Of a stretch of 21,183 nt of DNA, positions 1 to 7,025 are shown one piece after another. The stretch spans positions 1-21,183 of IMG/VR virus record IMGVR_UViG_3300042398_001671; one strand, written 5' to 3'. The stretch comes from a virus. The notes below the pieces were generated by a model. The model did no database searches. It was not told where the DNA came from and worked only from the letters and a program-made list of their open reading frames with translations. The position numbers and the translations under genes were made by a program. How positions within the stretch are numbered: the stretch's first letter is position 1; every line of letters begins with the position of its first letter.

Positions 1-5
1 TTAAT

Positions 6-2525
6 ATGAGTATTCGTTACGGAAATAAAGTTGGACCGTTAGTCTCACGTAAGTCTTCTTTTTTTAAAAAGGATAGATTTGATCGACTGCGTATTAAACA
101 ACCATCACCTACTAGCTCAACATCAAGCACTTGGACACGTCCAGCTGATTGGCTAACAATGCCGACTATAATATCTTCAGAGCAAAAAATAGCTTTGTTG
201 ATGCCAGTGTTTCCGCAACAATCTAACTTTCTCGCTTTTACAATATCTGGAGCATATACAGTTGATTGGGGTGATGGTGTAACAGAAAATGTTGCATCTG
301 GTGTTAAGGCTCAACATGAATACTCTTATACCGACCCAGATTTAAATACCACCGTTACAAGTGATGGTTATAAAATGGCAGTTGTAGTCATTACTCCTCA
401 AGCTGGTCAAAATATAACAAGTGTAGACTTTAACCAAAAATATGCATTAACAGGATCTACATTTCCTGATTCTTCTCCTATATTAGAAATAGTTTTATCT
501 TGCCCAAGTTTAACAGGTTTAACTCTTGGTAGTGCAACTGTTGCTTCTGTTTTCTGTAAAAATTTAGTTAGTTTTACTGGAGTTAATATGGGATTATTAA
601 CTAACTTATCTAATTCATTTGCAAATTTAGTTTCATTAAAAAATATATCCCTCAGCGGTACTACTAACGTTACTAATATGACAAGTGCATTTAGTGGTTG
701 TTCTAGTCTTATAAGTGTATCATTGTCTGATACAGGAAGTGTTACTAATATGACTAGTATGTTTAATAATTGCAGGTCTCTTAAAACTGTACCATTATTC
801 AATACAGCTGCTGTTACTAGTATGGTGAGCATGTTTAATTTTTGCTCTTCTCTCACAAGCGTACCATTATTTAACACAAGGATTGTGACTGATATGAATG
901 GTATGTTTGCTAGTTGCACTTCTCTCATAACTGTACCGTTATTTAACACAGTAGCTGTTAATAATATGTCTAGTATGTTTAGTAATTGCCCCTCACTTAC
1001 AAATGTACCATTATTTAATACAGTGAATGTGACTCTTATGGGAGGATCTTTTGGACCACAAGGAATGTTTTTTAATTGTAGGTCGCTTAAAAATGTACCA
1101 TTATTTGACACGTCAAAGGTGACTACTATGGCTAATATGTTTCAGAGTTGCTCTTCTCTTACAACTGTACCTCTGTTTAATACAGGGGCTGTTACTGATA
1201 TGAGTAGTATGTTTAGTAGTTGCACTTCTCTCATAACTGTACCGTTATTTAACACAGTAGCTGTTAATAATATGACTGGTATGTTTTTAGGTTGCACTTC
1301 TCTCATAACTGTACCGTTATTTAACACAGTAGCTGTTACTAGTATGGCTAATATGTTTAATGGTTGTACTGTTCTTACAACTGTACCGTTATTCAATACA
1401 GCCGCTGTTACTAGTATGCCTAATATGTTTCAGAGTTGCATTTCTCTCATAACTGTACCGTTATTCAATACAGGGGCTGTTACTAGTATGAATAGTATGT
1501 TTAGTGGTTGCTCTTCTCTTACAAGCGTACCATTATTCAATACAGGAGCTGTTACTAGTATGCCTAATATGTTTCAGAGTTGCATTTCTCTCATAACTGT
1601 ACCGTTATTCAATACAGGGGCTGTTACTAGTATGAATAGTATGTTTAATGGTTGCTCTTCTCTTACAACTGTTTCATTATTCAATACAGCAGCTGTTACT
1701 GATATGAGTAGTATGTTTAATGGTTGCATTTCTCTCATAACTGTACCGTTATTCAATACAGGGGCTGTTACTAGTATGTCTAATATGTTTAATGGTTGCA
1801 CTTTTCTTACAAGTGTACCGTTATTAATTTCAGGTGCTGGAACAAATATAGGAAAGTTTAGTGGTATTTTTGCAAATTGTATATCCCTTACAAGAGCAGC
1901 ATTAAATGGCTCAGAATATCAAATAAGTTATAGTGGTTGTAAATTATCAAAAGAAGAATTAGAATCTATATTCAATTATCTAGATACAATAGGTGCTACT
2001 TCTCAAACAATAACAGTAACAAGCAATTGGGGAGCACCGACACCTGTAACTCTTACAGGAACTACAACAGCTGGTAGCACAACAATAACAATGGCAAACA
2101 CAACTGGTATTGCTGTTGGTATGCAAATTACTGGTACTGGTTCCCCTCTTACAACAGCAAGAGCTGTGACATTCACAGACGCTGGAGATCTAGTCAACTT
2201 AGCATCACATGGTTTAAGTAATGGAGATGAAGTTTCTTTTGCAACTATAGTAACAACGACTGGTATTGTTACTAATAGAATTTATTATGTAGTCAATGCT
2301 ACAGCTGGAACATTTCAAGTAGCAGCAACTCTAGGTGGTCCAGCACTAGCATTAACGACAAACGGTTCTGGAACCTTACGCTATCGTACACAGGTTGTAT
2401 CAATTAACCCCAACGTAAGCGTCACAGTATCACGACAAATGGCTGCGGGGGGTGCAAATAGTTTAACATTTAGACAATTAAGAACTGGAACAGCCCTATT
2501 AAAAGGCTGGGCAGTAACAACATAA
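6..2525 (+). CDS. BspA/DUF285-repeat adhesin or tail-fibre protein
   Basis: The 839-residue product probably sits on the virion as a receptor-binding fibre or adhesin. It starts with a basic, Ser/Thr-rich region and then a segment with DWGDG at about residues 87-91, typical of PKD-like or DUF285-associated domains. Residues about 198-630 are some 17 tandem 24-residue units of the form VTxMxxMFxxCxSLxxVPLFNT, the BspA-type leucine-rich repeat (DUF285). The last roughly 170 residues are Gly/Thr-rich and beta-like (TTITMANTTGIAVGMQI), resembling spacer or trimerisation segments of phage fibres. It is the only long gene on the plus strand, and it converges on the head genes. The start lies 6 bases from the window edge, so its promoter and ribosome site are not visible. 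Family recognition is strong; the fibre role is inferred from phage context. No signal peptide or membrane segment is evident. Confidence 0.85.
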   Translation: MSIRYGNKVGPLVSRKSSFFKKDRFDRLRIKQPSPTSSTSSTWTRPADWLTMPTIISSEQKIALLMPVFPQQSNFLAFTISGAYTVDWGDGVTENVASGVKAQHEYSYTDPDLNTTVTSDGYKMAVVVITPQAGQNITSVDFNQKYALTGSTFPDSSPILEIVLSCPSLTGLTLGSATVASVFCKNLVSFTGVNMGLLTNLSNSFANLVSLKNISLSGTTNVTNMTSAFSGCSSLISVSLSDTGSVTNMTSMFNNCRSLKTVPLFNTAAVTSMVSMFNFCSSLTSVPLFNTRIVTDMNGMFASCTSLITVPLFNTVAVNNMSSMFSNCPSLTNVPLFNTVNVTLMGGSFGPQGMFFNCRSLKNVPLFDTSKVTTMANMFQSCSSLTTVPLFNTGAVTDMSSMFSSCTSLITVPLFNTVAVNNMTGMFLGCTSLITVPLFNTVAVTSMANMFNGCTVLTTVPLFNTAAVTSMPNMFQSCISLITVPLFNTGAVTSMNSMFSGCSSLTSVPLFNTGAVTSMPNMFQSCISLITVPLFNTGAVTSMNSMFNGCSSLTTVSLFNTAAVTDMSSMFNGCISLITVPLFNTGAVTSMSNMFNGCTFLTSVPLLISGAGTNIGKFSGIFANCISLTRAALNGSEYQISYSGCKLSKEELESIFNYLDTIGATSQTITVTSNWGAPTPVTLTGTTTAGSTTITMANTTGIAVGMQITGTGSPLTTARAVTFTDAGDLVNLASHGLSNGDEVSFATIVTTTGIVTNRIYYVVNATAGTFQVAATLGGPALALTTNGSGTLRYRTQVVSINPNVSVTVSRQMAAGGANSLTFRQLRTGTALLKGWAVTT
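600..1880 (+). repeat. Tandem 72-bp coding repeats (DUF285 units)
   Basis: About 17 in-frame copies of a 72-bp unit encode the 24-residue adhesin repeats. Most units differ by scattered substitutions, and one unit near 1030-1080 carries a short in-frame insertion (GPQG region). A two-unit block is nearly duplicated: positions 1404-1503 and 1548-1647 are identical over 100 nt at exactly 144-nt spacing, followed by one mismatch and 20 more matching bases. The frame is kept throughout, which fits copy-number change by recombination or slippage in a protein under selection. Confidence 0.9.
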
Positions 2526-2529
2526 TTTT

Positions 2530-2697
2530 ATGACATCAGGATTTTACAAAAAAGATAATGAGGAACTTTTCTATGCTCCAAACATAGTAGAAGGAAATGG
2601 GTTTGTGTTAGTAGCGCAAAATAAAGATCAATATGAATATCCAGTAGATGGATGGTATTGGTTTGAAAGTGAAGAAGAAGCTATTACGACACTATAA
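2530..2697 (+). CDS. Small acidic protein after the fibre gene, unknown function
   Basis: This 55-residue ORF starts with ATG four bases after the fibre stop codon and ends in tandem TAA codons just before a terminator hairpin. The product is acidic and aromatic-rich (FYKKDNEELFYAPNIV near the start, YPVDGWYWF near residues 37-47) and has no membrane segment or signal. Its composition looks like a real folded small protein, not a random frame. The tight spacing suggests translation coupled to the fibre gene. A small companion gene directly after a fibre gene is often a fibre partner or assembly factor, but that is inference from position only. No strong ribosome-binding site is visible. Confidence 0.65.
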   Translation: MTSGFYKKDNEELFYAPNIVEGNGFVLVAQNKDQYEYPVDGWYWFESEEEAITTL

Positions 2698-2704
2698 TAA
2701 AAAA

Positions 2705-2727
2705 AGAGCCGATCTTCGATCGGCTCT
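2705..2727. terminator. Bidirectional intrinsic terminator between convergent genes
   Basis: A perfect 10-bp stem (AGAGCCGATC / GATCGGCTCT) closes a 3-nt loop. A-rich sequence lies on the left (AATAAAAA) and CTT on the right. It sits between the plus-strand fibre operon and the minus-strand gene ending at 2750, so it can end transcripts from both sides. The U-run is better for the minus-strand transcript; on the plus strand only a short CTT follows the stem. Confidence 0.8.
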
Positions 2728-2749
2728 CTTAGTATATGAAGAAGAAGTA

Positions 2750-3157
2750 TTAACGATAACCTAGATATACTTCCTTTTGAATCTGTGGAAACGATGTATC
2801 AAATCCGTTTGCTGTAAGAGTCTGTAGTGCAGTACCTGTAACAACTGTGAATAGTGATGATGACTCATCTGTAAAAATAACAGCCATTGTCTGGCCGTTG
2901 TATGCACTATCAACTCTAAATGTTGTACCGGCAAATGCTGAAAGAGTAGCAAACGAACCAGTACCGGAAGCAGGAGATACTGCTGATGAAAGAAGTGTAT
3001 TGAAAGCTACTCCACGGACTGCTTTTGAGGCTGTTGTACCAGTGGTGAGAAGTTCGACTGTCTTAAATTGACCTGTACTGGAAAGAGACCAGCTTAAATT
3101 TACTGGAGGTGTACCGAATGCTGAGAGAACTTGATTGTTAAAGTTAATGACTGGCAT
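2750..3157 (-). CDS. Small late protein after the capsid gene, possible capsid accessory
   Basis: The 135-residue product is rich in Ser, Thr, Ala and Gly, beta-like, without Cys, membrane segment or signal peptide (starts MPVINFNNQ, ends YLGYR). I do not recognise the family. The ATG at 3157 is preferred over an upstream in-frame ATG at 3223, because the extra 22 codons would read through the terminator hairpin at 3195-3226. The late-promoter motif CATAAATA also ends only 5 nt before 3157. The gene is transcribed from its own late promoter just downstream of the terminated major capsid gene. That arrangement fits a late, abundant virion protein such as a head decoration or fibre component, but this is inference from context and composition. 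Confidence 0.75.
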   Translation of the reverse strand: MPVINFNNQVLSAFGTPPVNLSWSLSSTGQFKTVELLTTGTTASKAVRGVAFNTLLSSAVSPASGTGSFATLSAFAGTTFRVDSAYNGQTMAVIFTDESSSLFTVVTGTALQTLTANGFDTSFPQIQKEVYLGYR

Positions 3158-3162
3158 ATTAT

Positions 3163-3170
3163 TATTTATG
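3163..3170 (-). promoter_or_regulatory. T4-type late promoter (CATAAATA)
   Basis: On the minus strand the sequence reads CATAAATAATAATATG, seven of eight matches to the T4 late -10 element TATAAATA, 5 nt before the start codon at 3157. It lies directly after the capsid-gene terminator, so it would restart transcription for the 135-residue protein. Confidence 0.75.
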
Positions 3171-3194
3171 CCTCCCCATACTTTTTTTATATAA

Positions 3195-3226
3195 AAAATG
3201 GCGGGGCCTTCGGTCCCCGCCATTTT
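3195..3226 (-). terminator. Strong intrinsic terminator after the major capsid gene
   Basis: The 12-bp stem AAAATGGCGGGG / CCCCGCCATTTT closes around a loop containing CTTCGG on the plus strand. On the minus strand the hairpin is followed by a T-rich run (TTTTTTATAT), so it works as a rho-independent terminator about 25 nt after the gp23 stop. It would keep very high capsid-gene transcription from running into the next gene. Confidence 0.88.
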
Positions 3227-3250
3227 AAATAACTTTTACTTTGATTAATA

Positions 3251-4729
3251 TCAGAAGTATACGTTCTGAGCTGCAGGAGAGAACGCAGTACCTAGCCCTG
3301 AAACAATAACAACATGGTAGTAAAGGTTAGCGCCGAAGATATTATCGACGACACCATAACGGGTGAGCAAGCCTACGCGTGGAGCGAAGTCTTGCGGTCC
3401 GATTGTTCTTTGTACCATGATCGGAATGTAAGGACAGTAGATGATACCTGTATCGTAGAACTCTGGTCCCTTGTAGCCAAGGAGAGCATACTCAACACCA
3501 GATGTATAAGTACCGGATGGTACGTCTGGGTTGGTATATCCTTGATCACCGTAGAGATTGGAGTTTTGAGCTTCGGTACGTGTATCACGGTATACGCTGA
3601 ATCTTCCACCAACAGAACCAATCTTAGCAATACCTACAGGTTGTGTAGATACATCGCCTTGAACTGGGACCCATTGGAATTCAGGAAGCATTTCAAGAAT
3701 CGCGCAAACACGTGGTGTAGCAACGATGAAGTTAGCAGCACCGCGTCTGTTACGAACAGCGATTCTGTTTGCTTCGATGATAAGCTTCTGATAGAAGTCT
3801 CTATTACGCTCAACCAACCAACGACCGTCAGCAGATGCTGGGCTCCATACGGAGTAACCTGCACCAAAACCAGCTCCAAGAGCAGCTTGAACCATTCTCA
3901 TGATCATTTCACGGTCGATTTCTGCTTGGATCTCATACGACATAGCGTTTGTGATCTCAGCATCGATATCGATACCATTCATGTTCTTGAGGTCTTGCTC
4001 AAGTTCTACTGACCAACGAGCACCGAGTCTACGAGTACCAGCTTCAACAGCTGTTTTCTCGAAGGACACGTTAATCTGAGGAATGTTGTTTTGAATCTCA
4101 AAGTTCTTGAGAATTTCAGCAACACCTTGATCCTGTGCAGCAAATCTCCAAGCATCAGCACCTGAGAGACGTGATGAAGATGTACCTGTGAATCTGGAAT
4201 CAATATATTGATAACCAAGTTCACGGCCATTTGCATTACCTACTGTATAGTGTGGGTTTGGATTTGAGCCAACGTCGCTACCACCAGTACCAAGACCAGT
4301 TGTGTCATACTTATAGCGTAAAGCAAAAGCAAGACCGACTGGGCCGGACATTGGTTGTACACCGACGATTTCGTTGGAGATAAGCTCAGGGAACGTACGA
4401 CGAATCATTGGGATAAGAATCTTCGGAAGACGTGCATCACCTGTCGCGTAGGAGTCAGTGCTGTTGATTGAACCCGGTGGGTTATATTGACCACCAGCAC
4501 CAGAGTATGCGTTGGCGCCAAAAGCACCAACAACACCACCGCCGCTACCTGCGACTGTTTGCTCCATACACCACTTCTCTTGGTTCTCAAGAAGAACAGC
4601 AGTGTTAAGACGTGTGTGCTCGTCACGAATTTCCTTACAAGAATCAGACTTGAAATCAAGAACTGGTGCCCACTTCTCTAGAAGTGTATCAGCTCTGTTT
4701 CTATCGATAAATGACTGTGGTTTATTCAT
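3251..4729 (-). CDS. 23: Major capsid protein, gp23-like
   Basis: This is the T4-type major head protein that forms the hexamers of the prohead shell. The product is 492 residues from MNKPQSF. The N-terminal region (LLEKWAPVLD, then LLENQEKWCMEQ) matches the gp23 delta region that is removed on maturation. The segment IRRTFPELISNEIVGVQPMSGP is the family's hallmark, near residues 110-130. The frame also has an upstream ATG at 4762, but that codon lies in the arm of a hairpin, and the family start and the AAAGGAAA run upstream favour 4729. The spacing from that run is long (about 13 nt). The gene follows scaffold gp22 as in T4 and ends at a strong terminator. I see no clear [LI]-x-E-[AG] cleavage site near residue 60-70; MEQ-TVAG is the nearest candidate. 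T4 gp24-type vertex protein is not in the window. Confidence 0.96.
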   Translation of the reverse strand: MNKPQSFIDRNRADTLLEKWAPVLDFKSDSCKEIRDEHTRLNTAVLLENQEKWCMEQTVAGSGGGVVGAFGANAYSGAGGQYNPPGSINSTDSYATGDARLPKILIPMIRRTFPELISNEIVGVQPMSGPVGLAFALRYKYDTTGLGTGGSDVGSNPNPHYTVGNANGRELGYQYIDSRFTGTSSSRLSGADAWRFAAQDQGVAEILKNFEIQNNIPQINVSFEKTAVEAGTRRLGARWSVELEQDLKNMNGIDIDAEITNAMSYEIQAEIDREMIMRMVQAALGAGFGAGYSVWSPASADGRWLVERNRDFYQKLIIEANRIAVRNRRGAANFIVATPRVCAILEMLPEFQWVPVQGDVSTQPVGIAKIGSVGGRFSVYRDTRTEAQNSNLYGDQGYTNPDVPSGTYTSGVEYALLGYKGPEFYDTGIIYCPYIPIMVQRTIGPQDFAPRVGLLTRYGVVDNIFGANLYYHVVIVSGLGTAFSPAAQNVYF

Positions 4730-4759
4730 AATTAGCTTTATTTCCTTTCTTTCGACCTT

Positions 4760-4797
4760 CATGAGCTAAGCTCATGTTACTCAGGTGTCTAGCACCT
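4760..4797 (-). promoter_or_regulatory. Two-hairpin leader in front of the capsid gene
   Basis: The 86-nt gap between gp22 and gp23 holds two inverted repeats. One is CATGAGC / GCTCATG (4760-4776) with a 3-nt loop; the other is AGGTG / CACCT (4783-4797) with a 5-nt loop. No ATAAATA-type promoter is present here. Neither hairpin is followed by a U-run, so they do not look like terminators. They may protect or process the capsid mRNA or set its translation, which is inference. Confidence 0.5.
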
Positions 4798-4815
4798 CAT
4801 TGTTTAGGGAAAATT

Positions 4816-5661
4816 TTATTTCATTCTTTGAAGTTCAGATAAGTACGGATTTTTTTGTTGTTTTTCTTCACGTACAATCTCTCTAGGAGCATCCGCTTTT
4901 ACAGTACGTTTTGTAAAGGCTTGCTCTTTAATGACATTAAGATTTTCTGCTTCTTTCTTTTCAAAGAGTCTTAAGGTATAATCAAAGTTTTCTACAATAA
5001 ATTTAGGTGTTTTATCACCAAGTACGCGCTTAATATATTCCTTTTTCTTCTCAGAAAGACCTGCTGTCTTCGATTCTAAAATAAGATCAGCTTTTGTCTT
5101 ATTATAATTTTCTTTAAGAAGATTGTTTTCATTGCTTAGCTTTTTAACCTCAGCTGTCAATTGATCAATTTGGGTTTTACCATCGAGAACAGCATCTTTT
5201 ACTGATTCGCTCATCAACGCTGAATCCACAGCAAGCACTTTTCTTAAGTTGCTTAATACTTCAACAGCTGTTCTATTCTTTGTTGCTTCTTGTATTGCTT
5301 CAGAAGGAATAGCTTCGTTAATAAACTCTTCTAAATACTGCGAAATTGACTCTACAAGCGTATTTTTAAATTCTGCTGCGGATTGGTTAATTTCTGTTTC
5401 GTATTTTTTAACTACTTTAAGAAGCTTGTTAGCGTTAACGCGATCGATAGATTCAACCACTCTTTTAAGTTTAGCAGTATGATCTTTATCAATAGCGCTC
5501 ATTAATACAGTAAGCTTCTTTGCGTATAGTTCATCTTGTTCTACTAGCGCAGCCTCAACAAGTACACTTGTTTTATCTTTAATAGCGTTCTGTATTGATG
5601 TTAAGGATTCTTCGGTCAGAAGATCTGTAACTTGTTCCGGTAGCATTTTTGTAATATTCAT
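4816..5661 (-). CDS. 22: Prohead core scaffolding protein, gp22-like
   Basis: The 281-residue product (T4 gp22 is about 270) is almost entirely charged, helical and coiled-coil-like, with long stretches of Lys, Glu, Leu and Asn and no Cys. Such proteins form the internal core on which gp23 assembles and are then digested by gp21. It holds several sites of the gp21 type [LI]-x-E before Ala: LVE-A at residues 34-37, INE-A at 114-117 and IQE-A at 123-126. The assignment also rests on position directly between the protease region and the major capsid gene, as in T4. It starts 6 nt after the small gene upstream, so translation is probably coupled. Sequence identity to T4 gp22 is low, as usual for scaffolds. 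Confidence 0.88.
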   Translation of the reverse strand: MNITKMLPEQVTDLLTEESLTSIQNAIKDKTSVLVEAALVEQDELYAKKLTVLMSAIDKDHTAKLKRVVESIDRVNANKLLKVVKKYETEINQSAAEFKNTLVESISQYLEEFINEAIPSEAIQEATKNRTAVEVLSNLRKVLAVDSALMSESVKDAVLDGKTQIDQLTAEVKKLSNENNLLKENYNKTKADLILESKTAGLSEKKKEYIKRVLGDKTPKFIVENFDYTLRLFEKKEAENLNVIKEQAFTKRTVKADAPREIVREEKQQKNPYLSELQRMK

Positions 5662-5667
5662 AGTAGT

Positions 5668-5862
5668 TTAAAAGAGCGGGTCATTGGCAGCTTTACTAAT
5701 TCTTGCCTGTAGCTTATTATTAACGACAGCTGTTAAATATTTATGTGCTTGAGCATAATTTTTACTAGAAATAGCAGTAATAAACGCAGCAATTTTTGAT
5801 GATTCGCTTATTTTTATTTTTTTTACTGTTTGTTTCTTTTCACTCATACTATTTAGCGACAT
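5668..5862 (-). CDS. Small prohead core protein candidate (gp67/gp68 position)
   Basis: The 64-residue product is basic and helical (KKIKISESSKIAAF, then NYAQAHKYL and a basic KLQARI stretch). In T4 the small core proteins gp67 and gp68 are encoded with gp21 and gp22, and this gene lies between the protease and the scaffold, so a core-protein role is likely. I cannot prove homology to either T4 protein by eye. The ATG at 5862 lies 5 nt after a late promoter motif and would give MSLNSMSEKK; an internal ATG at residue 6 is an alternative start. There is no ribosome-binding site between promoter and ATG. Confidence 0.6.
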   Translation of the reverse strand: MSLNSMSEKKQTVKKIKISESSKIAAFITAISSKNYAQAHKYLTAVVNNKLQARISKAANDPLF

Positions 5863-5867
5863 ATTAT

Positions 5868-5875
5868 TATTTATG
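5868..5875 (-). promoter_or_regulatory. T4-type late promoter (CATAAATA)
   Basis: The minus strand reads CATAAATAATAATATG, ending in the start codon at 5862. These 16 bases are the same as those in front of the gene at 3157. It would drive the small core protein, scaffold and capsid genes, since no other promoter is seen before gp23. Confidence 0.75.
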
Positions 5876-5882
5876 CTCGAAC

Positions 5883-6548
5883 TTATATTTTATTAATAAA
5901 GTTTAAAATTTGCTCGCGTAAATAAGCATCTAAATCTTTGCGTGGTAAAGTATTAATTGTTTTTTCAAAGGTATCATACGCTTCTTCAAACTTACCATTG
6001 TTAGCTAGGACCCATTGCTTGGATTCTAGAATACCATTGACGAAAGCTTTAGGGAAAGACGGATCTGCAACACAGTCAATAGCTACTAGCTTCATGTTTC
6101 GTACAACATTACAACCGCGACTTTCTTCTAAAGTACCTAATGCTCTTGAAGACATACCTACTTTTACTCCATCATTAATAAGCGATTTTACTATTAAACC
6201 ACACGGCGTTGATAGTACTTTTGACTTCCCATAAAAAACATTATTATCTTCATACATCTCTGTAACAACATGACATGCACGTTCAAGATCAACATCTGCT
6301 GAGGTCGGGTGATTTAGTTCACCCATTGCGCGGCCTGGCTTTACCATTTCATCGTTGTACCTATTGACTTCTAATCTTAATTCATCAATAGGGTAAAGTC
6401 TTTTATTTTTGTTTATTCCTTCTGCCATCATATATGGACCTTTTATATAGAGAGTAGCTGGTGTATTGCGATTACTTTCTTCAACAATGTATTCGAAGCT
6501 ATCATCAATTACTGGTTTTTCTACTAAGAGATTCAATTTTAAAGACAT
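5883..6548 (-). CDS. 21: Prohead core maturation protease, gp21-like
   Basis: This is the serine protease of the prohead core that cleaves scaffold and capsid proteins before packaging. The 221-residue length is close to T4 gp21 (about 212). Diagnostic blocks are MMAEGINKNKRLYP (residues 40-53), GELNHP with the likely catalytic His80, and GMSSRALG (131-138) with the catalytic Ser at 133 or 134. The region around VAIDCVADPSFPKAF matches the conserved block after the nucleophile. It lies directly upstream of the core and scaffold genes, the T4 order. The ATG at 6548 is 7 nt from a late-promoter motif. C-terminal residues beyond about 180 are helical and probably belong to the self-cleaved tail. 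Confidence 0.95.
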   Translation of the reverse strand: MSLKLNLLVEKPVIDDSFEYIVEESNRNTPATLYIKGPYMMAEGINKNKRLYPIDELRLEVNRYNDEMVKPGRAMGELNHPTSADVDLERACHVVTEMYEDNNVFYGKSKVLSTPCGLIVKSLINDGVKVGMSSRALGTLEESRGCNVVRNMKLVAIDCVADPSFPKAFVNGILESKQWVLANNGKFEEAYDTFEKTINTLPRKDLDAYLREQILNFINKI

Positions 6549-6555
6549 ATGTATA

Positions 6556-6563
6556 TATTTATT
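6556..6563 (-). promoter_or_regulatory. T4-type late promoter (AATAAATA)
   Basis: The minus strand reads AATAAATATATACATATG, placing the -10-like element 7 nt before the gp21 start codon. No Shine-Dalgarno sequence fits between the two. Confidence 0.7.
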
Positions 6564-6581
6564 GTTTAGTGGTAACTTTTA

Positions 6582-7025
6582 CTAGGTTAATTCTTTTTCT
6601 GTAAGTATGAGAAAGGTCAAGCTATGCTTTCTACAATACTCTCGTGCACTCTCCCATTTTGCTGTATTAATAGCATATTGTTTTTGTTCATATAATAAGT
6701 GCTGCTGTTTTTTATATTTTGTAGCTGGCGGCAGTGTTTGCTTATGTGGTTTGATTTCTACTAAATATTTGTTAAGCTTATTATTTTCTTTAATAACCAC
6801 ATAGTTGTCTACAAAATAACGATGTACTCTATTATCGACAGGGCTTATATACGGTAATACAATATTTTCGCTTCCCCACTGAATAATATTTTGATTCATA
6901 TCACAAAATCTAAAAAACTTAAGTTCAAGTCCTGAGCGATATATAGCGTGGCTTCCGATAAATTTTTCTTTATTTATCGGGGTAAAAATCCCCTGTCTGT
7001 ATTTACTATTTTTTATAAATTTCAT
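6582..7025 (-). CDS. 4: Head completion nuclease, gp4-like
   Basis: The 147-residue product resembles T4 gp4 (also called gp50/gp65-type head completion protein), needed to finish filled heads before tails attach. It has a PD-(D/E)XK nuclease core: Glu34 in SGLELKFF, Asp73 in YFVDNYVV and the EIK triad at residues 90-92 in LVEIKPHKQ, with the usual ending FLILTEKEL. The same fold occurs in TnsA and VRR-type nucleases, so a general endonuclease role is the alternative. Its start codon overlaps the stop of the 381-residue gene in TAATG, which implies coupled translation. In T4 gene 4 lies elsewhere, so finding it between portal and protease is a rearrangement relative to T4. Confidence 0.85.
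   Translation of the reverse strand: MKFIKNSKYRQGIFTPINKEKFIGSHAIYRSGLELKFFRFCDMNQNIIQWGSENIVLPYISPVDNRVHRYFVDNYVVIKENNKLNKYLVEIKPHKQTLPPATKYKKQQHLLYEQKQYAINTAKWESAREYCRKHSLTFLILTEKELT

Noticed and set aside
407-1801. Three open minus-strand frames (407-1111, 1142-1396, 1574-1801)
   Set aside because: They are the antisense of the 72-bp coding repeats; the repeat period keeps the antisense frame open. The products are repetitive Asn/Gly/Thr peptides and have no promoter.
600-1880. Possible CRISPR or non-coding satellite array
   Set aside because: Units are contiguous, with no unique spacers, and keep a protein frame with a recognisable family motif.
3158-3223. Longer start for the 135-residue protein at 3223
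   Set aside because: The extra codons are the terminator hairpin and the late promoter region; the late promoter points to the ATG at 3157.
3314-4012. 232-residue plus-strand ORF inside the capsid gene
   Set aside because: It is a shadow of gp23, which has clear family motifs on the minus strand; the plus-strand product shows no recognisable domain.
4730-4762. Upstream start of the capsid gene at 4762
   Set aside because: The ATG lies in a hairpin arm, the added 11 residues are unlike gp23 starts, and a purine-rich run precedes the ATG at 4729.
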